From: Bufo bufo
Taxonomy: Eukaryota; Chordata; Amphibia; Anura; Bufonidae
Reading direction: 5' to 3'
DNA length: 64,000 bases
NCBI RefSeq assembly: GCF_905171765.1
Contig: NC_053391.1
Span: forward strand, 150,293,917-150,357,916
This document shows positions 1 to 11,367 of the stretch, piece after piece. A program made the position numbers and the translations under genes. The notes below the pieces were generated by a model. It saw only the letters and a program-made list of their open reading frames with translations, did not search any database and had not been told where the DNA came from. Position 1 is the stretch's first letter; every line of letters starts with the position of its first letter.

Positions 1-316
1 ATATTGTATTGCTATTGTCCATATTGCCTCCTTTGCTGGCTGGATTCATTTTTCCATCACATTATACACTGCTCGTTTCCATGGTTAGCACCACCATGCA
101 ATCCATTAGCGATGATCATGCTTGCACACTATAGGAAAAAAAAACTGTAGCCTATGTGAGCTCCCAGGGTCCTGACCACCAGAGAAGCTGGCAGGTTTTG
201 GTTGTAACCATGGAAACGAGCAGTGTATAATGTGATGGAAACATGAATCAAGCTGGCAAAGCGAGCAATATGGATAATAGCAATGCATTAGTATGTGCCT
301 TGTATTAACCCCTTTA
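1..316. mobile_element. TTAA-type palindromic element (truncated by window edge)
   Basis: Positions 1-115 and 195-316 are imperfect inverted repeats of each other (shared words include CACATTATACACTGCTCG and CCATGGTTA). The same family recurs at 14780-15236, where both ends can be seen. No ORF of substance is present. It is a non-autonomous inverted-repeat element; the left end lies outside the window. Confidence 0.75.
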
Positions 317-656
317 AACATAGACCACTTTGAAAAGTTGCAGTATTCCTAAATGTAACAGAAAATGCCCCAATCAGCATGTTGTGTGACATTTTGAGTG
401 TGAAAACGCCCATACTAATAAAATATAACATAATAATCCCATAGGGAGAATGGAGTAACTGGAAAAAAAAAGAAAAACAGCCAATTTTCAATTTTTTTTT
501 TCATTTCAATTCCTCAACAAATGTTTATAAAAAGAGATCAAAAAGTCACACACACACTTCAAAATGGTATCACTGAAAATGACAGATTTGCCTGCAAGAA
601 ATGAGCCCTCACTTAGCTCTGTAAACATAACTACAAAAACATAATAAAAAAAATAA
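317..656. other. AT-rich spacer, nothing recognised
   Basis: Low-complexity AT-rich sequence with short A and T runs. I see no gene, RNA gene or element end. Confidence 0.6.
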
Positions 657-1400
657 TGGCTGCACACACATATTAGCAGTAAAGCTGAGAAATGGGGATC
701 ATTCTAAATTCAAGTGGTACTATACCTACTATTGGAATCAATGGAAGCTCTTAGCGCACATTTTGATCAAACTTGTGTCGGGCCCATCCACCACGCGTCA
801 AGGTGGCTTCCGCGGACGGGTCCCTATCACTAATATACCGCCTCTCTTGGACTTATCCAAGTCCACATTATCAGAGCAGTGAAGGAACCAGCTTCATTTG
901 TACTTTGCTCAGAAGCTCCAGGCAGATGGGCGTGTGCTCAGTCTAAAAGAGGCGCCACCCTCAGATAAATATTACAAGAAAGTTTAGACTGGCATATTCT
1001 TATTCATAATCATAGTCATGGGTGCACATCCATAAGGCAAACATAATAAATAAATAAATAATGGCTGCACACACATATTAGCAGTAAAGCTGAGAAATGG
1101 GGATCATTCTAAATTCAAGTGGTACTATACCTACTATTGGAATCAATGGAAGCTCTTAGCGCACCTTGACGCGTGGTGGATGGGCCCGACACAAGTTTGA
1201 TCAAAAGGTGTGCTAAGAGCTTCCATTGATTCAAATAGTAGGTATAGTATCACTTGAATTTAGAATGATCCCCATTTCTCAGCTTTACTGCTAATATGTG
1301 TGTGCAGCCATTATTTTTTTTATTATGTTTGCCTTATGGATGTGCACCCATGACTATGATTATGAATAAGAATATGCCAGTCTAAACTTTCTTGTAATAG
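657..1400. repeat. Foldback (snapback) repeat
   Basis: Arms 970-1164 and 1207-1400 are long, nearly perfect inverted repeats separated by a loop of about 42 bp. A third, direct copy of the inner arm lies at 657-770. It is followed at about 762-806 by the reverse complement of the loop (contains CCACGCGTCAAGGTG). The region thus has three copies of one module, two inverted and one direct. No transposase is present; the parent family is not identified. Confidence 0.8.
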
Positions 1401-2251
1401 TCATAACTACAAATACGTTGGTGAGAATATGGTGATGATAAAAAAATTTTTTCAAGGTTTTTAATCTTTTTTTCAGTATTAAAATGCAAGAAAAACTATG
1501 CAAGTGTGGTATAGTTGTTATCAAACTGACCTGAAGAATGAAGTTAACAGGTCAATGTTACCACATAATAAACACCGTAAAAATAAAATAAAAAATAAAT
1601 AAAATAAAAACTGTGGCAGAATTGTGGTTTTTCCCAATTCCACCCCATTTGGAAATTTGGAATTTTTTCCTGCTTCCCAATACTATGTACCGTATGCATC
1701 CGTAAATATTGTCATTAGAAAGTACAACTTGTCCCACAAAAAATAAGCCTTTATAAGGCTATGTGAATAGAAAAATTAAAAAAAGTTATGACTCTGGGAG
1801 GGCAGGGAGTGGAAAAAAAAAACTTAAAATTGTCCTCTAAGGGTTAAATAACCCAGACAACAACAAGTGTGATAAAATAACAAATGAAGTCATGCATACC
1901 ACTTTTCTTCTCCTGCTTCTTCCATTGATTCTCTCCTGGCCAGCAGCGCTAATGTCATATTCCTGGGTAAGATTATGACATCCCATGGACTCCAGGTAAC
2001 CGTATAGCTAAATCCCTGGCCCTAGCAGTATATGGCATGTGACTGCTGAGGCCAGTAATTGGCTGCAGCGGCGACATGGTGTATAAAGGATGTCACCGAT
2101 GCATCCAGGAAAACAAACAGTGGGAGGGGGAACTGGAGAACAGTGCAGGAAGTGGCAAAGGAGAATAATGGTATGTATGACTTCTTTTGTTATGCTATCA
2201 CACTTACTGTTGCTGCCGAGCCCCTGCAATATTGAAAATGAATACCGTATC
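1401..2251. other. Intergenic sequence, no gene seen
   Basis: AT-rich sequence with several A runs, then more GC-balanced sequence from about 1900. Open frames here are short and match nothing I recognise. The right border is the TTAA target of the piggyBac element. Confidence 0.55.
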
Positions 2252-3209
2252 TTAACCACCTCCGGACCGCCTAACGCAGATTCGCGTTCCGGAGGTGGCA
2301 GCGCTGCGCACAATCACACATATACGTGTCATCTCGCGAGACGCGAGATTTCGCTCAAAGCCGGCCCGCGCATGCGCATCGCGGGCCGGCAAAATTAAAA
2401 GAACAAGTTCGTCACCAGCCTGCCAGCAACGATCATTGGCTGGCAGGCTGGCGATTTTCAAAAAATCCAATCAAAAGTCATATAACAGATCATATTAGTA
2501 AATATGATCTGTTATATGGCTTCTCTGCTCCTCTGCTGGTCCTTTTCGTCGGTTGGATCCAGCAGAGGAGCAGACTGAACTGTGAGTACACCAAACACTA
2601 CACCTTAGCCCCAGATCACCCCCCTGCACCCCAATTAACCCTTTGATCACCCCTTTGATCGCCCCTGTCAATCACTATTGAAAGGAAAAAAAGTGATCAG
2701 TGTAAACTGTCACTTTTTTTTTTTCACTAGTATTGGCTGTTAGGTTTTAGGGATAGTTTAGGCCCCTTGGTTAGGTAGTTTAGCGTGAGTTAGCGCCCAG
2801 CCCACCGCACCGCAGTCACTTATTCTCTGTTTAGCGTATCGCTAATCAGCATTTGTACTTTTATAGTATCTGTAAGTGATCAAAACTGATCACGGTCAGA
2901 TCTATAATAGTATTAGTGTCACCTTAGCTCGCCCTCCACCCAAAACGCAGTGTTTGCCCGATCAGGCCTGATCGGTCGCCCACAAGTGCGTTCACCCACG
3001 CCCGCCCCACCGCAGTGACAAAAAATATATATTTTTTGATCACTGCACATTCATTTTACACGCACTGCGGCGATAAAAAAAAATCAGTTTTGATATTTTT
3101 TTATTAACCGCAGCGGCCTCCGGTACTTCGCTAGCCTCCCCTTTGTAAGACAGGCTTGCTTTTTTTCTTGGGTAGTCTCAGGGAATACCCCTAAATTTAG
3201 TAGTCCAAA
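2252..3209 (+). other. piggyBac 5' end and leader with hairpins
   Basis: The first 45 bases form a hairpin (CACCTCCGGA paired with TCCGGAGGTG), followed by a GC-rich segment with a second hairpin around 2361-2392. A third, near-perfect hairpin lies at about 2474-2520 (arms contain ATAACAGATCATATT). The rest up to the transposase ATG is leader. It holds T-rich stretches and no ORF. I could not place a promoter with confidence. Confidence 0.6.
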
Positions 3210-5162
3210 ATGTCAAACAGGGGGTATTCTTCTGAAGAGGCCTACAGGATTCTGACCCAGTCGGATGAGGAGTGGGAAACCTCATCTGACGAATCTAGGG
3301 GGTCAGAATATGAACCTGTAGAAAGCAGTGGCTCTCTGACCCAAAGTTCGGACGAGGAGGTTGGGGTCCCTGGCAGCACCAGGCGTACCCGGCCCCGTGT
3401 CGCTAGACCACAGGTTATGCAGGATCCGCTTCAAGAGCAGCAGAGTGGGGCTGTCGCTGCCGGATCACGTGGTGAGGCATACACCAGCAGCGCAGCCCTC
3501 CCTGGACCTAGTACCAGCACTGCCGTACAACATGGTGACGTGGCGAGCACCAGAAGGGCAGTTGAAGCTGGTACGGTGGCACGTGCAGTAGTTACCCCGT
3601 CGCAGCCACCGCACAGACAGGCCCGTAGAGCCCCTAGAATCCCTGAGGTGCTGGCAAACCCTGATTGGCAGTCACCAACTTCAGCCGCACCATTAGTTCC
3701 CCCTTTCACCGCCCAGTCTAGAGTTCGGGTTGAGACGGCTCAAATCGGTTCGGCCCTGGGATTTTTTGAGCTGTTCTTGACTGCGGAGCTCTTGGACTTA
3801 GTCGTGGCAGAGACAAACCGGTATGCCACACAATTTATATCCGCCAACCCGGGAAGCTTTTATGCCCAGCCTTTCCGGTGGAAACCAGTCCAAGTTTCCG
3901 AACTTAAATTTTTTTTGGGCCTTCTCCTCAACATGGGCCTGACAAAAAAGCATGAATTGCGGTCATATTGGTCCACGAACCCGATTCATCACATGCCCAT
4001 GTTCTCTGCTGCTATGTCCAGGGCACGATTTGAGGCCATCCTCCGTTTCCTGCATTTTAGCGACAACACCACCTCCCGTCCGAGAGGCCACCCAGCTTTT
4101 GACCGGCTCCACAGAATTCGGCCCCTCATAGACCATTTCAACCAGAAATTTGCAGATTTGTATACCCCCGAGCAAAACCTCTGCGTAGACGAGTCCCTAA
4201 TACATTTTACCGGGCGCCTTGGCTTCAAACAATACATCCCAAGCAAGCGTGCCCGGTATGGGGTCAAATTGTATAAGCTCTGTGAAAGGGCCACAGGCTA
4301 TACCCACAAATTTCGGATCTATGAGGGAAAAGATCAGACCCTGGAGCCGGTCGGTTGCCCTGACTACCTGGGGAGCAGTGGGAAGACAGTCTGGGACTTG
4401 GTGTCACCCTTATTCGGCAAGGGGTACCATCTTTATGTGGACAATTTTTACACAAGTGTGGCCCTCTTTAGGCATTTGTTTCTAGAACGGATTTGCGCCT
4501 GTGGCACCGCGCAAACTAGTCGCGTGGGCTTCCCCCAACGGCTTGTAACCACCCGTCTTGCAAGGGGGGAGAGGGCTGCCTTGTGTAACGAAGAACTGCT
4601 CACAGTGAAATGGAGAGACAAGCGTGACGTTTACATGCTCTCCTCCATTCACGCAGACATGACAATCCAAATTGAGCGAGCAACCCGTGTCATTGAAAAG
4701 CCCCTCTGTGTCCACGACTATAATGCGCTCATGGGAGGGGTGGACTTCAATGACCAGATGTTGTCTCCGTATTTAGTTTCCCGCAGAACCAGACGCTGGT
4801 ATAAGAAGGTGTCTGTATATTTAATTCAATTGGCGCTTTATAATAGTTTTGTTCTCTACAGTAAGGCTGGGAGAACAGGATCCTTCCTCAAATTCCAGGA
4901 AGAGATCATCGAGAACCTCCTTTACCCAGGAGGTTCCGTGGCCCCATCCACCAGTGTAGTTAGCCGTCTACACGAGCGACATTTCCCTAGTGTCGTTCCT
5001 AGTACCTCAACCCAACCGTCACCCCGAAAAAGTTGTTGTGTCTGTAGCAGGAGTGGAATAAGGCGTGACACCCGCTATTTCTGTCCTGACTGTCCTGACC
5101 ACCCTGCCCTATGCTTTGGTGAGTGTTTCCGGAAGTACCACACACAGGTACACCTAGCATAG
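3210..5162 (+). CDS. piggyBac transposase, intact, 650 aa
   Basis: The protein would cut and paste the element at TTAA sites. Residues 1-150 are acidic, serine-rich and probably disordered. Residues 180-550 are the DDE_Tnp_1_7 (RNase H-like) catalytic domain. The expected aspartates are visible: D327 in CVDES, D411 in YVDNFY, D512 and D515 in GGVDFNDQ. Residues 609-639 form the C-terminal cysteine-rich finger (C-x2-C, C-x2-C-x2-H, C-x3-C), which in the family binds the terminal repeats. There is no internal stop or frameshift, and the length is typical of or slightly above the family's usual 550-650 residues. The ATG at 3210 opens the only long frame and begins a typical acidic N-terminus. 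It could be active or a domesticated source gene; intactness favours recent activity. Confidence 0.95.
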   Translation: MSNRGYSSEEAYRILTQSDEEWETSSDESRGSEYEPVESSGSLTQSSDEEVGVPGSTRRTRPRVARPQVMQDPLQEQQSGAVAAGSRGEAYTSSAALPGPSTSTAVQHGDVASTRRAVEAGTVARAVVTPSQPPHRQARRAPRIPEVLANPDWQSPTSAAPLVPPFTAQSRVRVETAQIGSALGFFELFLTAELLDLVVAETNRYATQFISANPGSFYAQPFRWKPVQVSELKFFLGLLLNMGLTKKHELRSYWSTNPIHHMPMFSAAMSRARFEAILRFLHFSDNTTSRPRGHPAFDRLHRIRPLIDHFNQKFADLYTPEQNLCVDESLIHFTGRLGFKQYIPSKRARYGVKLYKLCERATGYTHKFRIYEGKDQTLEPVGCPDYLGSSGKTVWDLVSPLFGKGYHLYVDNFYTSVALFRHLFLERICACGTAQTSRVGFPQRLVTTRLARGERAALCNEELLTVKWRDKRDVYMLSSIHADMTIQIERATRVIEKPLCVHDYNALMGGVDFNDQMLSPYLVSRRTRRWYKKVSVYLIQLALYNSFVLYSKAGRTGSFLKFQEEIIENLLYPGGSVAPSTSVVSRLHERHFPSVVPSTSTQPSPRKSCCVCSRSGIRRDTRYFCPDCPDHPALCFGECFRKYHTQVHLA

Positions 5163-8100
5163 GGATTGCATCTCACAGGACAGGCACACAGGGCTATTAG
5201 GGCCCTTTTACTCACAGCTGCTGCAAACCTCTCCTTTCACCTGGGATAAAGTGCATAACGTACTTTGCCACATCTTTGGGCGATTTGCGCTTTGCACATT
5301 GTCCCATGGGGAAGGAGAGGTTTGTTCTATAAAGGTAAAAAAAACGAAACAAAAAAAAAATTACCGGTAAGTAAAAAAGTTAAAAAAGTTAAAAAAAAGT
5401 TAATATGTTCTGTTCTAAAGTTAATAAAGTTATTGCGTTGCGGCCTGGTTTTTTCTTTTTTGTTTTGTTTTTTTTACCTTCCAGGTGGACCAACCGATCG
5501 ACTAGCTGCAGCACTGATGTGCATTCGGACAGAAGCATTGCGCTGCTGTCAGATTACACGCAAGTCGGTGTATGCGGCGCTGCAAGACGAGATTTCTCCT
5601 CTGCAGTAAAAGATACGTTTGCCGAGGCATATGAGCTGAGGAGGTGGCGGTGTTCATATACTTTGGCAAACACTTTGTATATATAAAAAAAAAAATCCCG
5701 GCAATGATTTATTCATCCACATCGATTGATGTGAATGGAGAAATCGGGTTTGCCAGGGAATACGGGCTAAGTGGGTATGGATGTTGGGCGGAGCTCCTAT
5801 GTCCTGGCAGACGCCTTTCCCCTCCTTTTTCTTTTTTTGGCAGAGATTTTTTCATCCACATTGATCGATGTGAATGAAGAAATCTGTGCCGTTCATTTTT
5901 TTCTTTCAGCCCAGAGGCTGAACGGAAAAAAAAAATCTCATTACCTGTATGCTCAATATAAGAAGAATAGCAGAAACTCCTAATGCTGGGCATACATGTA
6001 ATGATTGCGGAGACCCTCAAATGCCAGGGCAGTACAAACACCCCACAAATAACACCATTTTGGAAAGAAGACACCCCAAGGTATTCGCTAAGGGGCATAT
6101 TGAGTCCATGAAAGATTGAAATTTTTGTCCCAAGTTAGCGGAAAGGGAGACTTTGTGATAACAAAATCAAAAAAATCAATTTCCGCTAACTTGTGCCAAA
6201 AAAATTTTTTTTCTATGAACTCGCCATGCACCTCATTGAATACCTTGGGGTGTCTTCTTTCCAAAATGGGGTCACATGTGGGGTATTTATACTGCCCTGG
6301 CATTTTAGGGGCCCCAAAGCGTGAGAAGAAGTCTGGTATCCAAATGTATAAAAATGCCCTCCTAAAAGGAATTTGGGCACCTTTGCCCACCTAGGCTGCA
6401 AAAAAGTGTCACACATGTGGTATCTCCGTATTCAGGAGAAGTTGGGGAATATGTTTTGGGGTGTCATTTTACATATACCCATGCTGGGTGAGATAAATAT
6501 CTTGGTCAAATGCCAACTTTGTATAAAAAAATGGGAAAAGTTGTCTTTTGCCAAGATATTTCTTTCACCCAGCATGGGTATATGTAAAATGACACCACAA
6601 AACACATTCCCCAACTTCTCCTGAATACGGCGATACCACATGTGTGACAATTTTTTGCAGCCTAGGTGGGCAAAGGGGCCCACATTCCAAAGAGCACCTT
6701 TCGGATTTTACAGGTCATTTACCTACTTACCACACATTAGGGACCCTGGAAAATGCCAGGGCAGTATAACTACCCCACAAGTAACCCCATTTTGGAAAGA
6801 AGACACCCCAAGGTATTCCGTGAGGGGCATGGCAAGTTCCTAGAATTTTTTATTTTTTGTCACAAGTTAGTGGAAAATGATGATTTTTTTTTTTTTTTTT
6901 TTCATACAAAGTCCACTAACCACTAACTTGTGACAAAAAATTAAAACTTCCATGAACTCACTATGCCCATCAGCGAATACCTTGGGGTCTCTTCTTTCCA
7001 AAATGGGGTCACTTGTGGGGTAGTTATACTGCCCTGGCATTCTAGGGGCCCAAATGTGTGGTAAGGAGTTTGAAATCAAATTCTGTAAAAAATGGCCTGT
7101 GAAATCCGAAAGGTGCTCTTTGGAATATGGGCCCCTTTGCCCACCTAGGCTGCAAAAAAGTGTCACACATCTGGTATCTCTGTATTCAGGAGAAGTTGAG
7201 GAATGTGTTTTGGGGTGTCTTTTTACATATACCCATGCTGGGTGAGATAAATATCTTGGTCAAATGCCAACTTTATATAAAAAAATGGGAAAAGTTGTCT
7301 TTTGCCAAGATATTTCTCTCACCCAGCATGGGTATATGTAAAATGACACCCCAAAACACATTCCCCAACTTCTCCTGAGTACGGAGATACCAGATGTGTG
7401 ACACTTTTTTGCAGCCTAGGTGGGCAAAGGGGCCCATATTCCAAAGAGCACCTTTCGGATTTCACTGGTCAGTTTTTACAGAATTTGATTTCAAACTCCT
7501 TACCACACATTTGGGCCCCTAGAATGCCAGGGCAGTATAACTACCCCACAAGTGACCCCATTTTGGAAAGAAGACACCCCAAGGTATTCCGTGAGGGGCA
7601 TGGCGAGTTTCTAGAATTTTTTATTTTTTGTCACAAGTTAGTGGAAAATGATGATTTTTTTTTTTTTTCATACAAAGTCTCATATTCCACTAACTTGTGA
7701 CAAAAAATAAAAACTTCCATGAACTCACTATGCCCATCAGCGAATACCTTGGGGTCTCTTCTTTCCAAAATGGGGTCACTTGTGGGGTAGTTATACTGCC
7801 CTGGCATTCTAGGGGCCCAAATGTGTGGTAAGGAGTTTGAAATCAAATTCTGTAAAAACTGACCAGTGAAATCCGAAAGGTGCTCTTTGGAATATGGGCC
7901 CCTTTGCCCACCTAGGCTGCAAAAAAGTGTAACACATGTGGTATCTCTGTATTCAGGAGAAGTTGAGGAATGTGTTTTGGGGTGTCTTTTTACATATACC
8001 CATGCTGGGTGAGATAAATATCTTGGTCAAATGCCAACTTTGTATAAAAAAATGGGAAAAGTTGTCTTTTGCCAAGATATTTCTCTCACCCAGCATGGGT

Positions 8101-8265
8101 ATATGTAAAATGAAACCCCAAAACACATTCCCCAACTTCTCCTGAGTACGGAGATAACAGATGTGTGACACTTTTTTGCAGCCTAGGTGGGCAAAGGGGC
8201 CCATATTACAAAGAGCACCTTTCGGATTTCACTGGTCAGTTTTTACAGAATTTGATTTCAAACTC
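5163..8265 (+). repeat. piggyBac 3' tail: palindromic repeat array
   Basis: After the transposase stop, a short 3' region (poly-A-rich near 5340-5400, and paired segments ending in ATCGATTGATGTG-like palindromes at about 5710-5880) leads into repeated long inverted repeats. One module (CACCCAGCATGGGTATATGTAAAATG and its complement) folds at about 6395-6660, 7155-7410 and 7925-8180, a spacing of about 760 bp. A second (CTTGGGGT...TGGGGTAGTTATACTGCC) folds at about 6710-7060 and 7500-7830. The open frames listed in this stretch are translations of these repeats, not genes. Confidence 0.8.
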
Positions 8266-8639
8266 CTTACCACTAGAGTTGAGCGAACACCTGGATGTTC
8301 GGGTTCGAGAAGTTCGGCCGAACTTCCCGGAAATGTTCGGGTTTGGGATCCGAACCCGATCCGAACTTCGTCCCGAACACGAACCCCATTGAAGTCAATG
8401 GGGACCCGAACTTTTGGGCACTAAAAAGGCTGTAAAACAGCCCAGGAAAGAGCTAGAGGGCTGCAAAAGGCAGCAACATGTAGGTAAATCCCCTGCAAAC
8501 AAATGTGGATAGGGAAATGAATTAAAATTAAAATTAAAAAAATTAAAATGAACCAATATCAATTGGACAGAGGTCCCATAGCAGAGAATCTGTCTTCACG
8601 TCAGCAGAGAATTAGTCTCTTCATGCCATAGCAAAGAAT

Positions 8640-10348
8640 CTGGCTTCATGTCAGCAGAGAATCAGTCTCTCCATGCCATAGCAGAGGATCTGGCTTCATG
8701 TCAGCGCAGAATCAGTCTTTATGTCATAGCAGAGAATCAGGCTTCACGTAACCCACCACTGGAACAGGCCACTGTCACACATTTAGGCCCCGGCACCCAG
8801 ACAGAGGAGAGCGGTCCCGTAACAGAGAATCTGGCCTTATGTCAGCGCAGAATCTGTCTTCATGTCATAGCAGAGAATCAGGCTTCACGTCACCCACCAC
8901 TGGAACAGGCCACTGTCACACATTTAGGCCCCGGCACCCAGACAGAGGAGAGCGGTCCCGTAAAAGAGAATCTGGCCTTATGTCAGCGCAGAATCTGTCT
9001 TCATGTCATAGCAGAGAATCAGGCATCACGTCACCCACCACTGGAACAGGCCACTGTCACACATTTAGGCCCAGGCACCCAGGCAGAGGAGAGAGGTCCC
9101 GTAACAGAGAATCTGGCCTTATGTCAGCGCAGAATCTGTCTTCATGTCATAGCAGAGAATCAGGCATCACGTCACCCACCACTGGAACAGGCCACTGTCA
9201 CACATTTAGGCCCAGGCAGAGGAGAGAGGTCCCGTAACAGAGAATCTGGCCTTATGTCAGCGCAGAATCTGTCTTCATGTCATAGCAGAGAATCAGGCTT
9301 CACGTCACCCACAACTGGAACAGGCCACTGTCACACATTTAGGCCCAGGCACCCAGGCAGAGGAGAGAGGTCCCGTAACAGAGAATCTGGCCTTATGTCA
9401 GCGCAGAATCTGTCTTCATGTCATAGCAGAGAATCAGGCTTCACGTCACCCACCACTGGAACAGGCCACTGTCACACATTTAGGCCCAGGCACCCAGGCA
9501 GAGGTGAGAGGTCCCGTAACAGAGAATCTGGCCTTATGTCAGCGCAGAATCTGTCTTCATGTCATAGCAGAGAATCAGGCTTCACGTCACCCACCACTGG
9601 AACAGGCCACTGTCACACATTTAGGCCCAGGCACCCAGGCAGAGGAGAGAGGTCCCGTAACAGAGAATCTGGCCTTATGTCAGCGCAGAATCTGTCTTCA
9701 TGTCATAGCAGAGAATCAGGCTTCACGTCACCCACCACTGGAACAGGCCACTGTCACACATTTAGGCCCCGGCACCCAGACAGAGGAGAGCGGTCCCGTA
9801 ACAGAGAATCTGGCCTTATGTCAGCGCAGAATCTGTATTCATGTCATAGCAGAGAATCAGGCTTCACGTCACCCACAACTGGAACAGGCCACTGTCACAC
9901 ATTTAGGCCCAGGCACCCAGGCAGAGGAGAGAGGTCCCGTAACAGAGAATCTGGCCTTATGTCAGCGCAGAATCTGTATTCATGTCATAGCAGAGAATCA
10001 GGCTTCACGTCACCCACCACTGGAACAGGCCACTGTCACACATTTAGGCCCAGGCACCCAGGCAGAGGAGAGAGGTCCCGTAACAGAGAATCTGGCCTTA
10101 TGTCAGCGCAGAATCTTTCTTCATGTCATAGCAGAGAATCAGGCTTCACGTCACCCACCACTGGAACAGGCCACTGTCACACATTTAGGCCCAGGCACTC
10201 AGGCAGAGTAGAGAGGTCCCGTAACAGAGAATCTGGCCTTATGTCAGCGCAGAATCTGTCTTCATGTCATAGCAGAGAATCAGGCTTCACGTCACCCACC
10301 ACTGGAACAGGCCACTGTCACACATTTAGGCCCAGGCACCAAGTCAGT
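8640..10348. repeat. 141-bp minisatellite inside hAT element
   Basis: About a dozen units, each containing GTCCCGTAACAGAGAATC and ending near AGGCACCCAGGCAGAGG. Unit starts fall at 8814, 8955, 9096, 9229, 9370, 9511, 9652, 9793, 9934, 10075 and 10216. All are 141 bp except one of 133 bp (8-bp deletion). Because 141 is a multiple of three, the array stays open for 573 codons in one frame. That frame jumps to another repeat reading after the 8-bp deletion, which argues against a conserved protein. Related, more diverged units start at 8575 and again at 37697. Confidence 0.9.
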
Positions 10349-10350
10349 GG

Positions 10351-11209
10351 TGTAGTACAGTCGATATGAACCACATGAAGTTTCACCAAATATCCAGTCT
10401 GCAGGTTTGCAATAGGGTCATACCAATATACAGGAGCTGCAGCAATGATCACTTGTTAAATATAGTTCCATATATTCATAAGCTGTTAGCAGAGAGTCAG
10501 GACATGCTAAATAAACCTCTTCAAATGTGCTATTAGATAACTGAGGAAAGTTTTAACAGACAGAGTCTTTACAGTGGACTCTTCCAGAAAGCCCCCTGTG
10601 TATTCTGCTACTTGGTTTGGTCTCCTCAGTGCAGACATTTACTGTGAAGGAGGTAGGATCTCTGTCTAAGTTCTCTAAAGCTAAAGTTCATTTATCTATT
10701 GTAAAAAGTTATAATATATACCCATAATAGTTCTGTAGAATGTAAAGAGGTGACTGTATGTTTTTTAGCAGCCTTTAAACCCTGCAGCACATGCTAGGCT
10801 GAGTAGATGATGTACAGTTAAAGAGACATGTGTTCTTCCTAAAATGGCTGCAAGACATGCTGTATTCCAGGTCACCCTGCTGCAATATCTTTGTAAATGA
10901 TTTTCTCTTGTTCATTTTTCTGTATGCTTTGTTATATCCTGTAACATGTATGTGGGAATGTAATATAATGACTGCCTGTTATGATATAGGTGGGCTGGTG
11001 ACCTGGCTGTATACCACATAGTGGCAGTGTTTCCCTGTTGTATTACAGGCTCCAGCCAAGTGCACTCCACCTCAATAAAGCTTTAAACCACAGAAGACCT
11101 GAGTGTCGTCCCTTAGAGTCCACTTAGAGTTTATGCCTGGAGGAGCTGGTGACCGAGTGAGTGTGAAAGCTGGAGGTGTCGCAGATGGTGCAAGGAAAAG
11201 AGGGTTACA
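10351..11209 (+). mobile_element. 5' LTR of a retrovirus-like element (859 bp)
   Basis: It starts TGTAGTACAG and ends GGGTTACA, with the usual TG...CA and a 4-base inverted end (TGTA/TACA). A polyadenylation signal AATAAA lies at about 11074 and a plausible TATA-like stretch (CTGTATACC) at about 11004. It is followed after two bases by a perfect tRNA-His primer-binding site, which fixes its right border. The left border adjoins the hAT minisatellite after about ten unmatched bases. No matching 3' LTR was found in the window. Since U3, R and U5 all seem present, this is a DNA-level LTR, not a copy of an mRNA start. Confidence 0.75.
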
Positions 11210-11211
11210 TT

Positions 11212-11229
11212 TGGTGCCGTGACTCGGAT
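11212..11229 (+). other. Primer-binding site for tRNA-His
   Basis: TGGTGCCGTGACTCGGAT is the exact reverse complement of the last 18 bases (including CCA) of vertebrate tRNA-His. It sits two bases after the LTR end, as expected for retroviral minus-strand priming. This is the strongest evidence that the preceding segment is a true LTR. Confidence 0.85.
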
Positions 11230-11367
11230 GTCATCATTCTGCTCAAAGTGACCAGTGAAGATACCTAAAGTCACAAGTGTGCGAGTTCTGAGGTGATTGT
11301 GCCACGGCGGAGCTGCTAGGCGGCAGATTGACCTTATTAGCGGTTTATATCCTCTCAGGAATAGAAG

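Noticed and set aside
6116..7700. Several 80-100 codon frames with similar peptides on both strands
   Set aside because: They are translations of the palindromic piggyBac tail repeats; the same peptide appears on both strands because the DNA is inverted.
8648..10369. 573-codon open frame as a repetitive protein gene
   Set aside because: It is the translation of a 141-bp minisatellite. The peptide repeat changes identity after an 8-bp deletion, and the same DNA is open in another frame.
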